A DNA stretch of 64,000 bases from contig OW568870.1 of the NCBI GenBank assembly GCA_938743325.2, forward strand, positions 744,001 to 808,000, in the 5' to 3' direction. The DNA comes from Pycnococcus provasolii (Eukaryota; Chlorophyta; Pseudoscourfieldiophyceae; Pseudoscourfieldiales; Pycnococcaceae). This document shows, piece after piece, positions 37,645 to 47,911 of this stretch. How positions within the stretch are numbered: the first letter of the stretch is position 1; the number at the start of each line of letters is the position of its first letter. The position numbers and the translations under genes are program-made. The notes beneath the pieces were generated by a model. That model worked only from the letters and a program-made list of their open reading frames with translations, had not been told where the DNA came from and searched no databases.

Positions 37645-39564
37645 TCATTCGCCGAACACCGAGCTGACACTTTTTATTTGCGTTTGCATCGACGTCAGCG
37701 TTGTATTAATTTGACGACTCATAGTCTCGAGCGTTTCGTTCATGCTTTCCACCTTGCCATCAAGGAAGGAAATTGCGTCGAGGGCAGCGGTGGAAGGCGA
37801 TGTTGTCCCCCTCTTTTCGTCCTCGCGCGACAAGCGAATCTGTCTCATCATCCATATCGCACGATGGAATGACTGGACGGACGTGCCCGCATCCCATCCT
37901 GACAACTTCGCTCGCCACGCACGCTGAAGACATACGGTCGCAACGCGCTTCATCCTTCCATTCAACATGTCAAGCTTGGCAAGCTTCACGACAAGCTCTT
38001 CGTTTGGCCTGAGACGGATCGAATTCGTAAGGATCGCGATCAGGACCGCAAGAATGACGTTGCCCACCAGAAGACTGGCGCTAACAACCGCCTGGCCGCA
38101 CGGCGTGACCGGATGAGAACGAACATTACCGCCAAAGTTGTTCATGACGATGTGGAAGATCCATCTTCGCCAACTGTACGATTTTTCGGCAAGTTCAATA
38201 TGCGGGTCGATCCCTAAGATCGTATCGTCGTACTCGTCGCCGTTAACCATCCGCTCACACATGCTCACGCCCTGCGCAGAAAGAATGGTATTCGTAAAGG
38301 AGATGAGCGCAAGTGCAGAGAATGGATAGAGCTCAAGCGCCATGCGACCATTCAGCCATAACGATTCATAGTCCATGTTGTTCAGCTTCGCAAGAAAGAT
38401 GAATCGATTGTTGAAGATCGGCGAGAGGTGGCGGAACACTCTCCAAAGCGTGAGTATCTTCGCCTGCGACGCGAAGTACACAACCACCAAAAACCGGTAA
38501 TATACACTCATGGCAGGGTCGAAGTGCCATGCTTCTAGCAAGCCTCCGTTGGCGCCGCGGCCGTGAAGCTTTGCAATCAGGTACCACGGCCACACGCAGC
38601 AGTGGGTGAGGCACATAGCGGCGTCGCGATAGAAAGGGCCAGACAAGCCAGCTTCGAAGATGGTTGCGTGCTCCGAGCTGACGTATTTCATTTGCAGCCG
38701 TTGCTTGACGCGCACTCTGTAGTAATTTCGCAAGTTGCACACGGCAGTGACGCAGAGTGCAGTCTCTGCCACGCCACTGATTATTCGCACCATCCCTTGA
38801 GCTTGCGTTGTATCACTTCCTAAGAACATCAGCTCGGCGTTGACGAAGGCGAAAAAAAGGGACGCGACAAGACAGACTGTGTACCTTTTGATGTGCTTGC
38901 TGTATCTATCCTCGAGGTCTCTCGCAGTTCTGCGCAGCTCGTCGAACTCCATCAGCCCGGAGCGCACCTCAATATGATTCAAGGACTTATGCTCTCGCAA
39001 CATTTGCATAAGAGCGCTTTTTGAGTGCACCTTTTTCACCTTGCTCCACAGTCCATATGTCGGCATAACGGTGTTTCTTAACCGTGTCCAGAAATCCTTG
39101 CCAGTTCTTTCCTCACCATTTACGAAGTGCTTGCTGGCTCTGCCCCAGCCGCTTTTCATGCGTTCTTCGGCTGGAGACGAGGAGTTGTTCACGCCGTTAC
39201 CGTCGGAGGCTGCGCTACCATCCGTCTCCAGCGGCGCAACTTGAATCACGCGCGTGTCTGAGTGCGTCTTTTTCGTCTCCGCAGCTTGTCGTCGCGGCGA
39301 CTTCGGCGTTGGTGAGATGTAGTCGGCACTCGCTGCGTCGTTCCAGGCGGGTACCGCGTCCTTTTGCGGCGACTGCGCCTGCGGCGTTGGTGAGATGTGG
39401 TCAACACTCGCTGCGTTGTTATAGGTGACCGCGTCGTTTGGGGCCGTCGTCGACGACTGCGGGTCCATTGGTGAGATATAGTCGACGCTGGCGATGTGGT
39501 CGACGCTGGCCGCTTGCTGGCCGCCGTTGAAGGCGAGCACGCGAGTGGTGCTGTCGTCGCCCAT
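37645..39564 (-). CDS. SK-like six-TM channel with C-terminal calmodulin-binding domain and aberrant pore
   Basis: 639 residues. The N-terminal 180 residues are soluble, with four imperfect repeats of A-S-x-D-x-I-S-P (such as ASVDHISP and ASADYISP). TM helices follow from about 225 (YTVCLVASLFFAFVNAELMFL) to S6 near 505-525 (LLVGNVILAVLIAIL). Immediately after S6 comes a helix pair, EELVVKLAKLDMLNGRMKRV then LQRAWRAKL, in the place and style of the SK calmodulin-binding domain. A C-terminal coiled coil follows (FLDGKVESMNETLETMSRQI). In SK channels the pore reads GYGD; here it is NNFGGNVRSHPVTPCGQ, so the canonical potassium filter is missing. It may pass other ions, be a regulatory subunit or not conduct. 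Confidence 0.7.
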   Translation of the reverse strand: MGDDSTTRVLAFNGGQQAASVDHIASVDYISPMDPQSSTTAPNDAVTYNNAASVDHISPTPQAQSPQKDAVPAWNDAASADYISPTPKSPRRQAAETKKTHSDTRVIQVAPLETDGSAASDGNGVNNSSSPAEERMKSGWGRASKHFVNGEERTGKDFWTRLRNTVMPTYGLWSKVKKVHSKSALMQMLREHKSLNHIEVRSGLMEFDELRRTARDLEDRYSKHIKRYTVCLVASLFFAFVNAELMFLGSDTTQAQGMVRIISGVAETALCVTAVCNLRNYYRVRVKQRLQMKYVSSEHATIFEAGLSGPFYRDAAMCLTHCCVWPWYLIAKLHGRGANGGLLEAWHFDPAMSVYYRFLVVVYFASQAKILTLWRVFRHLSPIFNNRFIFLAKLNNMDYESLWLNGRMALELYPFSALALISFTNTILSAQGVSMCERMVNGDEYDDTILGIDPHIELAEKSYSWRRWIFHIVMNNFGGNVRSHPVTPCGQAVVSASLLVGNVILAVLIAILTNSIRLRPNEELVVKLAKLDMLNGRMKRVATVCLQRAWRAKLSGWDAGTSVQSFHRAIWMMRQIRLSREDEKRGTTSPSTAALDAISFLDGKVESMNETLETMSRQINTTLTSMQTQIKSVSSVFGE

Positions 39565-40316
39565 AGGATAGAGGTACCAACAATAATATGGACGAAGTGA
39601 AGAATGACAACAGGGAGGTACTTAAGGTGCCAGTACCAAGGGGAGACGAGATATTATTTCCCCTTGCCAGTACGACGGAAACTGACTGGCGTAAAGTCGT
39701 CGAAAGGCGCCTAAAGTCCTAATAAAGTCGTCGTCGTAAGGTCGTAATAAAAGGTTAGAACTATCAGCCACTGGGCACTTGAAGGATCAGCCACACCACA
39801 CCACAGTCCACAGTCCTGTCCACAGTCCACACCGTGTGGTTTTCAAGTCCACACCGTGTGCTTTTCAAGTCCACGGCTCCACGCAACAAGCTTGCATGGT
39901 CTGTGGGCTACTGTAAGGGTGTAAGTCCGCGGTCTACTGTACAGTACACCCTTTCCGGTGAGAATAATTAATTAGAGTCATGAGGAGGAAATTCACGGAA
40001 AATTCAGGAATTGGGCGTGGCATTTCTTTCAATGTTTTATGTACAATTTTATCAAGTTTATGTCTCATCTCTCGCTGCTCTCCATGCATGCACAAGTCAC
40101 AAGTCAGGACTCAGGAGGAGGGGAGTCGTGCTGTTACCCCCTTCGAGCCAGGCTGTGCGCCTTCGTGACTTCATCGACACGTTTCGTTGAGGTGTTTCGT
40201 TGTCGAAAATCTCGTCGAATGTGATGTCACGCTGACCCCACTCCTCCTCAGATTCCTCCTCACGCTCCTCCTCACACCGCAACAAGAACAAACACAAAAT
40301 CAACACTTATCATGTT
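39565..40316. other. Intergenic spacer
   Basis: About 750 bp upstream of the channel gene. It has AAAGTCGTCG repeats (39690-39745), CCACACC/CCACAGTCC repeats (39790-39880) and a CTGTACAGTACA palindrome at 39940. No supported gene. Confidence 0.45.
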
Positions 40317-41840
40317 TTACAGCATCATAAGCTTACTAGGACAGTACGACGTTAGCATGGCTACGTGAGCGCCAGACGTCGCAGATGGGGACTTGGGCTG
40401 AAGACGAAGCGCCGTGCACGAAGCACGCCCGTCCAACAAAGCAAGGCGAGCAGCGTGAACACCTGCAGCACTCGCGCGCGTGCCCAGCGCGCTCACAGAT
40501 GCGATCGCCAGGTAGTGACCCCGGTCGTCAAACTGACTTTGCGGTTTCCCTCGAAACGTGAGCGACACATGAGATGCAATGGGCGCAGGAATGGCGGGCG
40601 CCATCACGCAACCTCGCTGAGCAAGCCCTTTCGAAGCATGCGCGTGCGTCGTGCTGATGAACTGCGGCGCATCGCTGAGTTTGCATGGTAAGTTTTCACA
40701 AGCTTGCCAAGAGGATCGCGCGTCGTCCTGGTACTCCATCTCATGCAACGCGAGCGGTGACGTGGTAAGGTTGATCGTGACAGCTCTTGGAGGGTACACT
40801 GGACTTCCAAATTGGTAGCGTGCACGATAAACGCCAAATGCAATGCCATCCACACGACAGAAGGCGCCGCGAAGCTCGAGCACGACACGCTCCCTCGTCT
40901 CGCGCTCCAAGTGCGAGGGACTTCCCGTTGACGACCAGAAGAAACTGTGTAGAACCGGTCGAAGCACTTCACGTGCGCGCTGTGCCATAAGTGCTGGCAC
41001 CGGAGGTGGTCGAGCTGGAGGCAAAGGCCGTGCGTTCGGGCCAATTGGAAGACCGAGCACCTCACCAGAATCTAGGGCTTCTGCGGCCGCGTCGAGCGCG
41101 TGAAATTCTGCAAGCTCCACGTCTTCGATACTCACCCCTGCACCTTCGCGACGTTCCACGGTCTCGTCAGGCTCGGCAAAAGGACTTGGCCACTTACCCG
41201 AAGGAGCTCGAACGGCCAGGTTGTGCACGCTCTGCTCAACCTGGTCCTCTGTACTTGCCCAGTGCGTTCGAGCACCCGGCGGTGCGACGAGGTCCTCTCG
41301 GTAAAACATGCCAGGGTCAAGCTCATCCTCGAAGACGCGGAGCGCGTAACTTTCCTCGCACATCGGTTCGGTATAAAGCTCAGCGCTCGTGCTAGCACAC
41401 CGAAGCATTTCATCCTCTCCGTTCGTCAGGCCAGGCGCAGCGCCGTCGAATACCCGGGCAGGAAGGAGCTTTGCACGTGTGGGCGGTGGTGTCGTTTTCG
41501 ACTGCCCGCCATCTTCTTCTGACGCACCATTATCGACAAAGGCGAACGGCGGCGTTCGGCTCTCCAAGATGCGTCGCAGGTGGTGCAAAAACCGATAGCC
41601 AGCGCGCCCCCTGTGCGCGAGGCTGCGCCAGTGGTTCAGCGAGAGAACGTCTGCGGCGTGAAATGCACGTCTGCTACGAGCTGACGTGGACGTAGCTAGA
41701 CGCCGCGAAGAAGACGCTGACGCTGATGACGCGAACGGCGGCGGAGGCGGCGGAGGCGGAGGCGGAGGCGGCGGAGGCGGAGGGGGCGCGCCAACTGAGC
41801 GGAAATCCTCCAGAACCTCCAAGTCTTGGAAGTCCTCCAT
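40317..41840 (-). CDS. Unrecognised proline-rich protein
   Basis: 507 residues from ATG 41840 (MEDFQDLEVLEDFRSV); the frame upstream to 42005 reads through a likely 5' leader. A run of about 18 prolines (nt 41731-41787) is followed by a Ser/Ala/Arg linker. The C-terminal half contains a beta-rich-looking segment (VVLELRGAFCRVDGIAFGVYR, FGSPVYPPRAVTINL), suggestive of the galactose-binding-like folds in some plant F-box proteins. No F-box was found, so I leave it unnamed. Codon use matches its neighbours. The 3' end is AT-rich. Confidence 0.55.
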   Translation of the reverse strand: MEDFQDLEVLEDFRSVGAPPPPPPPPPPPPPPPPPFASSASASSSRRLATSTSARSRRAFHAADVLSLNHWRSLAHRGRAGYRFLHHLRRILESRTPPFAFVDNGASEEDGGQSKTTPPPTRAKLLPARVFDGAAPGLTNGEDEMLRCASTSAELYTEPMCEESYALRVFEDELDPGMFYREDLVAPPGARTHWASTEDQVEQSVHNLAVRAPSGKWPSPFAEPDETVERREGAGVSIEDVELAEFHALDAAAEALDSGEVLGLPIGPNARPLPPARPPPVPALMAQRAREVLRPVLHSFFWSSTGSPSHLERETRERVVLELRGAFCRVDGIAFGVYRARYQFGSPVYPPRAVTINLTTSPLALHEMEYQDDARSSWQACENLPCKLSDAPQFISTTHAHASKGLAQRGCVMAPAIPAPIASHVSLTFRGKPQSQFDDRGHYLAIASVSALGTRASAAGVHAARLALLDGRASCTALRLQPKSPSATSGAHVAMLTSYCPSKLMML

Positions 41841-42193
41841 CGCGAACTGCTCGCTGGGCGCGGCGAATGAAGTGCGCGTTGAGCGATGCGGAAAACAGAA
41901 AACCGAAACCTGATCAGCCGAGAATCGATTGGGGGTTAGGAGGCGGGGGGATCCAGGGCGAACCAGGTGGGCGACCCTGGGGAATACGTCACGTAACTTA
42001 GTCACTTACTACCACAAACCTTTAGTAAGGCCTTCCTACGTGCCTGCGCTATGCCTAATGTGCATTGGTTTGCATCACCGTAGACGACAGTATCATATAC
42101 TTAGTTGTAGTGTACGTGTGTCAAGTTATTTACAAAAAAAAACATAGAATGATACAGTACACATAGAAAATGTACATAAGTTACGTCTTCATG
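41841..42193. other. Spacer between two minus-strand genes
   Basis: About 350 bp holding the 5' side of the proline-rich gene and the 3' UTR of the ANKRD13-like gene, with an A-run at 42133-42142 and ACAGTACAC near 42151. Nothing else is recognised. Confidence 0.4.
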
Positions 42194-42198
42194 TCACA

Positions 42199-42234
<36 letters not shown>

Positions 42235-44947
42235 CGATATCGCTGTGGCCACCAAGCGCGTCCTCGTCGTCATCGCGACGGTCCGCGGACAAGTTCATGC
42301 GAACCATCGCCTCCGACCAACTGAGGCGACGATACGTAAGCGAGCCGCACAGGATCGGATGCTCATGCGCCCGATCTCCTGACGATGACGATCGACGTGC
42401 CAACGAGTCAGCGTCAGCGTCGGCGTTATCAAAGTCGTCCACGACCGACGGTGGCTCAAAAAGGCGACTGTCTTGAGGCCCAGCGTTGACTTCTTCAAAA
42501 CCAACATACGCGTAAACACTCAGCGCCAGTGGAACCTTAAGCTGAACGGGAAACAAGTCCGTGTCGGTTTCACGCTTGCACCACGCCGTCACCAACCGGC
42601 GGAGATTCGACAGGTGCCGGTGGTATGAGCTACAAGCTTCGAGAACCGGCAGGAGGTGGTGCGCATGCACGGGTAGTCCACGCGCAAGCCAGACCCGTCC
42701 CTTGAGGCGACGACTCTTTGCTGTGACCTTGCCAAACTCTCCAAGATTGACCGCACCGTCAGCGTCGCCCGTGAGCACGTGGCCCTGCTTCGCATTTTTG
42801 GTATGCTTCGTAGTGCCTAGAAGCCATTCGCCCCAGCTTTTCGACCGTTGGTCGGCTTCAGCCTTATATGCCGCGGATTCGCACTCTGCGCGCCGCTCGC
42901 GCTCGTTCTGGCAAATCTGCAAGTAGTCGTCGTATGAGCTCTGGTCTCCAAGGTTCTGCCAAGAAAGGACACCCGACTCTTCGCGTGTCATCCGTGTTTT
43001 GCGCAGTCTAAGACGAGTGCTGGCGTCGAAAACAACAGTATCGCGGCCCATCACACGCTCGTGCATAGGCTGGCCAGAGCGTATCGTTGCTCTACTCCAG
43101 TCGAATTCTCCGATGTTCACATTGCTCTGCTCAAGATCAGTGCACATCAAATCGCGAACTTCCTGTGAAAATGCAGGCGTGTCGTCTGGCGAGAATGGCC
43201 GCCAGCTATCGGCATTGACGGACGCATTAGTCGATCGCGCTAGTCGAGATGATGACGTGCGTGGTGATGACTGCGGTGATGAAGCACGATCGCCGAAACT
43301 CTCAGCTTCGTCTAGGCAATCGCGATGGAAGTGGTCAGTGCTGGAGGGCGTCGGTGAAGACGTCAATTCATTCAGTGAAGCCAGGCTATCGAGACTGCTT
43401 CGGTTGCTGTTGCAGTTAATACTCCCGTTCTGGCTATCTTGTGGTGATATTGGCGAAGTTGGCATCGCGTTCGCGGCACTCCCGAGCTCGTGCATGAGTG
43501 CGCGCGGCGGCTCCGTCATGTCCACCGCCGTGCGATCGTCGTGGTTCAGTAGAAGCAATCGTGCCTTGCCAGAACGACCATTGTAGTTGCCGTTCTTGCC
43601 CGGCAGCAGTAATAGGCTCAGTCGACCTCTCCGCCATCGAGGGACACCAGCGCGACTTTCGTCGTATCCAGCTAGCGTGCTGTCAACGCGCAGCGACCCT
43701 CCGCTCTTGTAAATTTTATAGCTGTCGTCAGGTGCAACATACCGCACGAGTGCGCCGAAGAGGCGCGAGTCGAGGCGCCAGCTTATAGTGCATGCAAAAT
43801 CTGGCACAGAGTGGTGTAGCGCGCGACGTATTGAAGGCTGGCGTCGCACGAAGAAGTAGCGCATCCAGCCGATCCACCTGCTGTAGAGCATTTCGACCAT
43901 TGGTCGATCGCAGTTCAGGCTTGCAATATCCAGAGGTGTCCACCCGTTGCAGTCGCGCACGCTGGGTCGTAAGCCCGCATCGAGCAGTGCCGCCGCGACG
44001 GCAATTCGTTCTGGGTCGCTTCGCAGAACTGCGCAGTGCAGCGCGGTTCTCCCACCACCGTCCCACACCTCGAGCGCCTCGGCGACGTGCGGTGGGTGCC
44101 GACTTGGTGCCGTCTGGCCTTTTTTGGGACTGCCACCAAAGGTAGACTTCACCGGCGAGGCAGCATTTATCATGGTGCTTGTCGGCACGGCGCGCCTGGC
44201 AACGGCGATGATACGAAGAGCCACGCGCGACACCGTGGATGCGTCGAGTTCGAACGCCGCACGGTGCAAGTCGTCTCTCGCGTCTTTGTCACCCGCCTTC
44301 GGCGTTGGGGAGTTTGGCGCGTCGACGAAGTATTCGCCGTCGTTGTCGCTATCTTCTTCTTCATTATCTTCGTCGTTGTTGTTGACGATTTCACGCACAG
44401 CTTCCACCACCTCCTTGAGCTCTTCGACTCGTTGTGTGTTTGCCGCCTTTCGCAGTCGCTGTACGAGCGCGTGCCTGCTTCCGAGCAGCGCGGAGATTGC
44501 GCTAGCTAGTTCATGGGCCGCCTGTCTTCTCGCTTCCCTGTGTTGGTTCTCCAAACCTCCCGACGTGGTTGCTTTATTATTTGCTGTAACGAGCTTGGGT
44601 GTCTTGTTCGGCGACCAGACGTTGATGTCCCCTTGCAAAGTTTTCATGCGAACAGCGAGACTGTTAAGGTCACATAATAACTGCACAGATTCACCACCAA
44701 CATCACCACCACCTTCACGAAGAGAAGGGGAAGGTAAGGCCCCAGCCCCAGCATCGCGAAGGGGACCAGCAGCATCACCACCAGCAGCATCACCAGCAGC
44801 AGCATGATTATCCACAGCCTCTTTATGATGATGATTCAGAGTAGATTCCAGATTATGCGTGCTGCTGGACGACTTTGACGCTTTCTTCGAGGAGGAGGAC
44901 TTACTCCGAGTCCGAGAGGGAGGCGTGCCCATGACGAACGTGAGCAT
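42194..44947 (-). CDS. ANKRD13-like protein with ankyrin repeats and GPCR-chaperone domain
   Basis: About 917 residues (ATG 44947; ATG 44932 is an equally good alternative giving MGTPPSRTRS). N-terminus Ser/Lys/Ala/Gly-rich, with an acidic NNNDEDNEEEDSDND stretch. Ankyrin motifs GGGRTALHCAVLRSDPE and NGWTPLDIASLNCDRPMVEML lie near 310-370. They are followed by the conserved GPCR-chaperone (ANKRD13) region: SLRVDSTLAGYDES, WRRGRLSLLLLPG and LLLLNHDDRTAVDM. The C-terminal part returns to the same domain (VMGRDTVVFDASTRLRLRK; ARGLPVHAHHLLPVLEA). Relatives control export of membrane proteins from the ER or bind ubiquitinated cargo. It ends in about ten Asp codons. No transmembrane helix is seen. 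Confidence 0.75.
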
Positions 44948-45184
44948 GGCCGATGATGGCCGATGGCGGGAGAAAAATACAAAATACAAACTACAAACTA
45001 CAAACTACAAACGTCCGGCCAGCAGGAAAAATCAAAAACCCTAACCCGACCCCCCGCAGGCCGCAGGTCCCTTGCACACCGCCACACCACACCGGCCGCT
45101 TTGGTCGTGTTTCTTGCCAGAGTGGTTCTTGCAAGGTGCTCGAGCTTGCAGGGACCCTCCGCGTTCGGGCGTGTTGCTTGACCA

Positions 45185-45455
45185 CCTGAATGAACGCGAT
45201 GAATGCCACACCGGCCGGGCGCTTGACCACCTTAAAAAAATCAACGCGATGAAAGCAACACCGGCCGGGCGCTTGACCACCTTAAAAAAATCAACGCGAT
45301 GAAAGCAACACCGGCCGGGCTCTTGACCACCTTAATCAACGCGATGAAAGCAACACCGGCCGGGCGCTTGACCACCTTAAAAAAATCAACGCGATGAAAG
45401 CAACACCGGCCGGGCTCTTGACCACCTTAATCAACGCGATGAAAGCAACACCGGT
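45185..45455. repeat. Tandem array of 45-50 bp units, about six copies
   Basis: Core unit TCAACGCGATGAAAGCAACA plus CCGGCCGGGCGCTTGACCACC. Copies alternate between a long form with AAAAAAA and a short form lacking it. The first copy is more diverged. Non-coding. Confidence 0.9.
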
Positions 45456-45668
45456 GGATCCAAATTCCAACATCCAATAATGAGCTCACGTGCAAAAGCC
45501 TCCTGCAAGCCTCCTGCAAGTCCATTCAAGCTCTTTCAAGAAACACGAGACTCTCAAAGCGGCCGGTGTGCAAGGGACCCTACAGTAAATTAACCCTGCA
45601 GGGGGAATAAATTCAAACTTCTAACCAGCCCAAGCCATTCCATTCCAGGTGCATTCCAGGCCGGGCAG

Positions 45669-45738
45669 GTTAGGGTTCGGGTTCGGGTTAGGGTTCGGGT
45701 TCGGGTTAGGGTTAGGGTTCGGGTTCGGGTTAGGGTTC
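45669..45738 (+). repeat. Degenerate telomere-like GGGTTAGGGTTCGGG repeat
   Basis: Mixed TTAGGG and TTCGGG units over 70 bp, about 90 bp upstream of the allantoinase start. It is a decayed interstitial telomeric tract. Confidence 0.8.
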
Positions 45739-45824
45739 TCCCACCCAACTCTCCCTCCCTTTGCCGTTGGTCTCATTATTGGTGTTAACCTCCGAATCTC
45801 GTGCGTCGCATCTCCCCACTGGCC

Positions 45825-47825
45825 ATGGCCATGATGGCGCGTGTAAGGCGTACTGTGTTTTTATGCTTGCTGGTGATTGGCGTACCTCTCTTTAGTTACC
45901 TCCTGGCGCCCCTCTCTAGCGGTTTTGTCGCGCGGAGGAAGTTCACGCGCAGAAATGCAGCCGTGATAAACCGCCTCCTCGCCTCACTGGAAAAATCACT
46001 GGCAACCAAACTTCCACGCCTCATGGGATTCGACGGCGACGGTGTGCTCACCGCGTGCGGACTGCAGAGACACAGGAGGTACGCCGTGCAAAGCACGAAC
46101 GTCGTCACGCCGCAAGGCGTGCAGCCGGGCTCCATTCTTGTCGACGACGGCGTCATCGTCGAGGTGGCGGACTGGGGAAAGTACAAGCGAGGAAGACATG
46201 CGAAGTACGCAGAGATCCCGCTCATCGACTACAACGACGCCATCATCTCGCCGGGCGTCATAGACGCGCACATGCACATGAACACGCCCGGACGCGACGA
46301 GTGGGAGGGTAGCAAGCACGCGACGAAAGCGGCCGCGGCGGGCGGGGTCACGACCGTCGTGGACATGCCGCTGAACGGAATCCCGTCCACGGTAACCGCC
46401 GAAGCGGTGCGCGACAAGCGTGCGGCCATCGAGGCGAACGGAGCCACGGTCGATGTGGCTTTCTGGGGCGGTGTCGTGCAGTCGAACGTGCGCGACGCAA
46501 AGGCGCTGAAAAGCCTGCTAGGTGCTGGCGTCGTGGGCCTGAAGGCGTTCCTGAGCGATCCAGGCACGAAGGAGTTTGACGCCGTGTCTCCCGAGGACCT
46601 CAGCGTCGCCACCTTCGACGTGCTAGGTGCCGCGGGCCGACCGCTGATTGTGCACGCAGAGCACGTTGACCCTGCTATTTCCGAGCGCGCTTGGGCGAAG
46701 GGTAGCTCGAACGTGCACGCAACGTGGGAGGCATCGCGCCCAGCGTCGTTCGAGACAAATGCCATCGAGGCTCTGCTTTCGGCTTGGAATGCCACGGATC
46801 ACAAGCGACGCGCGCGCGTGCACATTGCGCACGTCTCAAGCGTCGAGGCGGCAAAGAAGGTGGTCGCGGCACGTGATGACATGGGCTTCGGTTCGCGACT
46901 GACGATGGAGACGTGTCCACACTATCTCACCTTCGCGAACGAGGAGATTGCGAATGGCGACACGAGGCTCAAATGTGCGCCGCCAATCCGCGATGGCACG
47001 AATCGCGAAGCCTTGTGGCGAATGATGATTGGCGACGCACCGCCCGCGTCCGCCGCGCCCGACACACCGATGATGGGTACGTCGCAGCTTGATCTCGTGG
47101 GCAGCGATCACTCTCCATGTGGGGCTGACCTGAAAACATTCGACGGAGCGCACTTCGGCAATGCATGGGGAGGCATCAACGGCGCGCAGTACCTTCTCAC
47201 GGCGACGCACGCCGCACTCCACAGGCGTGTTCAGTACCGCGTTGCTTCGCGGCGTCGTGCTGAGTGGGAGTCGATGCCTAAGGAGAACCGACCACCGATT
47301 GGCAAGTACATTCATGAGGAGGTTCGCGAGCTAACGATGACGTGGCTCGCGGAGCACCTGAGCCTCCGGCCGGCACGTCTTGCGGGACTTGAGAACAGCA
47401 AGGGAAGCCTGGAGGCTGGGAAGGATGCCGACTTCGTCGTGTGGCAGCCGCTTGCGGTGGGCGAGGAGGCGCTCTCCGCGAATGCCGCAGAGTTGGGCAT
47501 GAGCCGCCATGCGTCTTTATCCCCGTACCTGGACCTTGCGCCATGGGCGGCTGCAGGATACGGCGACGACGGAGGTGCGCCACCGTCGCCGGTCATGCCT
47601 CTTGGGCGCGTGCTGGCGACATTTGTTCGCGGAAATCGCGTGTTTGAGCGCGTTGAGGCTGTGGACGCGTCGGATCTCGCGTCGGAGGGTGAGAAGGGCA
47701 CCGGTACGTATGTTGGGCCTGAAGGCTCCGAGGAGGACGAGGCGTTGTACGCGTACGCGGCTCCTGAGACGGTGACACCAATCTTCAACACGCAAGCGTG
47801 TGGGTCGGTTCTGCTCAAGGCGTGA
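45825..47825 (+). CDS. ALN: Allantoinase
   Basis: Cyclic amidohydrolase opening allantoin to allantoate in purine breakdown. 666 residues from the first ATG (45825). A hydrophobic helix near residues 8-32 (VFLCLLVIGVPLFSYLLAPL) is a signal anchor, consistent with an ER or endomembrane location known for plant allantoinase. Metal-site motifs: PGVIDAHMHMNTPG (two His), VGLKAFLSDPG (carboxylated Lys), IVHAEH, VHIAHVSS and GSDHSPC (Asp). All ligands look intact. An insertion of about 30 residues (nt 47230-47310, Arg/Glu/Pro-rich) precedes the last catalytic-barrel segment. The start is ATG because the upstream frame begins at a GTG. Confidence 0.92.
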   Translation: MAMMARVRRTVFLCLLVIGVPLFSYLLAPLSSGFVARRKFTRRNAAVINRLLASLEKSLATKLPRLMGFDGDGVLTACGLQRHRRYAVQSTNVVTPQGVQPGSILVDDGVIVEVADWGKYKRGRHAKYAEIPLIDYNDAIISPGVIDAHMHMNTPGRDEWEGSKHATKAAAAGGVTTVVDMPLNGIPSTVTAEAVRDKRAAIEANGATVDVAFWGGVVQSNVRDAKALKSLLGAGVVGLKAFLSDPGTKEFDAVSPEDLSVATFDVLGAAGRPLIVHAEHVDPAISERAWAKGSSNVHATWEASRPASFETNAIEALLSAWNATDHKRRARVHIAHVSSVEAAKKVVAARDDMGFGSRLTMETCPHYLTFANEEIANGDTRLKCAPPIRDGTNREALWRMMIGDAPPASAAPDTPMMGTSQLDLVGSDHSPCGADLKTFDGAHFGNAWGGINGAQYLLTATHAALHRRVQYRVASRRRAEWESMPKENRPPIGKYIHEEVRELTMTWLAEHLSLRPARLAGLENSKGSLEAGKDADFVVWQPLAVGEEALSANAAELGMSRHASLSPYLDLAPWAAAGYGDDGGAPPSPVMPLGRVLATFVRGNRVFERVEAVDASDLASEGEKGTGTYVGPEGSEEDEALYAYAAPETVTPIFNTQACGSVLLKA

Positions 47826-47911
47826 ATAGAAGAGAGGAGTGTTATATAGACTACTAATTTATCTTCGCGGGTGGTGTAATAGAAACGGAATGACAAACAC
47901 AAGTTCTGATG

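Larger units (their letters stand above)
44948..45824. other. Repeat-rich spacer upstream of allantoinase
   Basis: About 880 bp between divergent genes. It holds TACAAAC repeats (44983-45011), a 45-50 bp tandem array (45185-45455), and degenerate telomeric repeats (45669-45738). No protein-like frame outside the repeats. Confidence 0.5.

Noticed and set aside
45041-45302. Repetitive peptide frames in the 45-50 bp array
   Set aside because: They arise from the tandem repeat, with no start context or homology.
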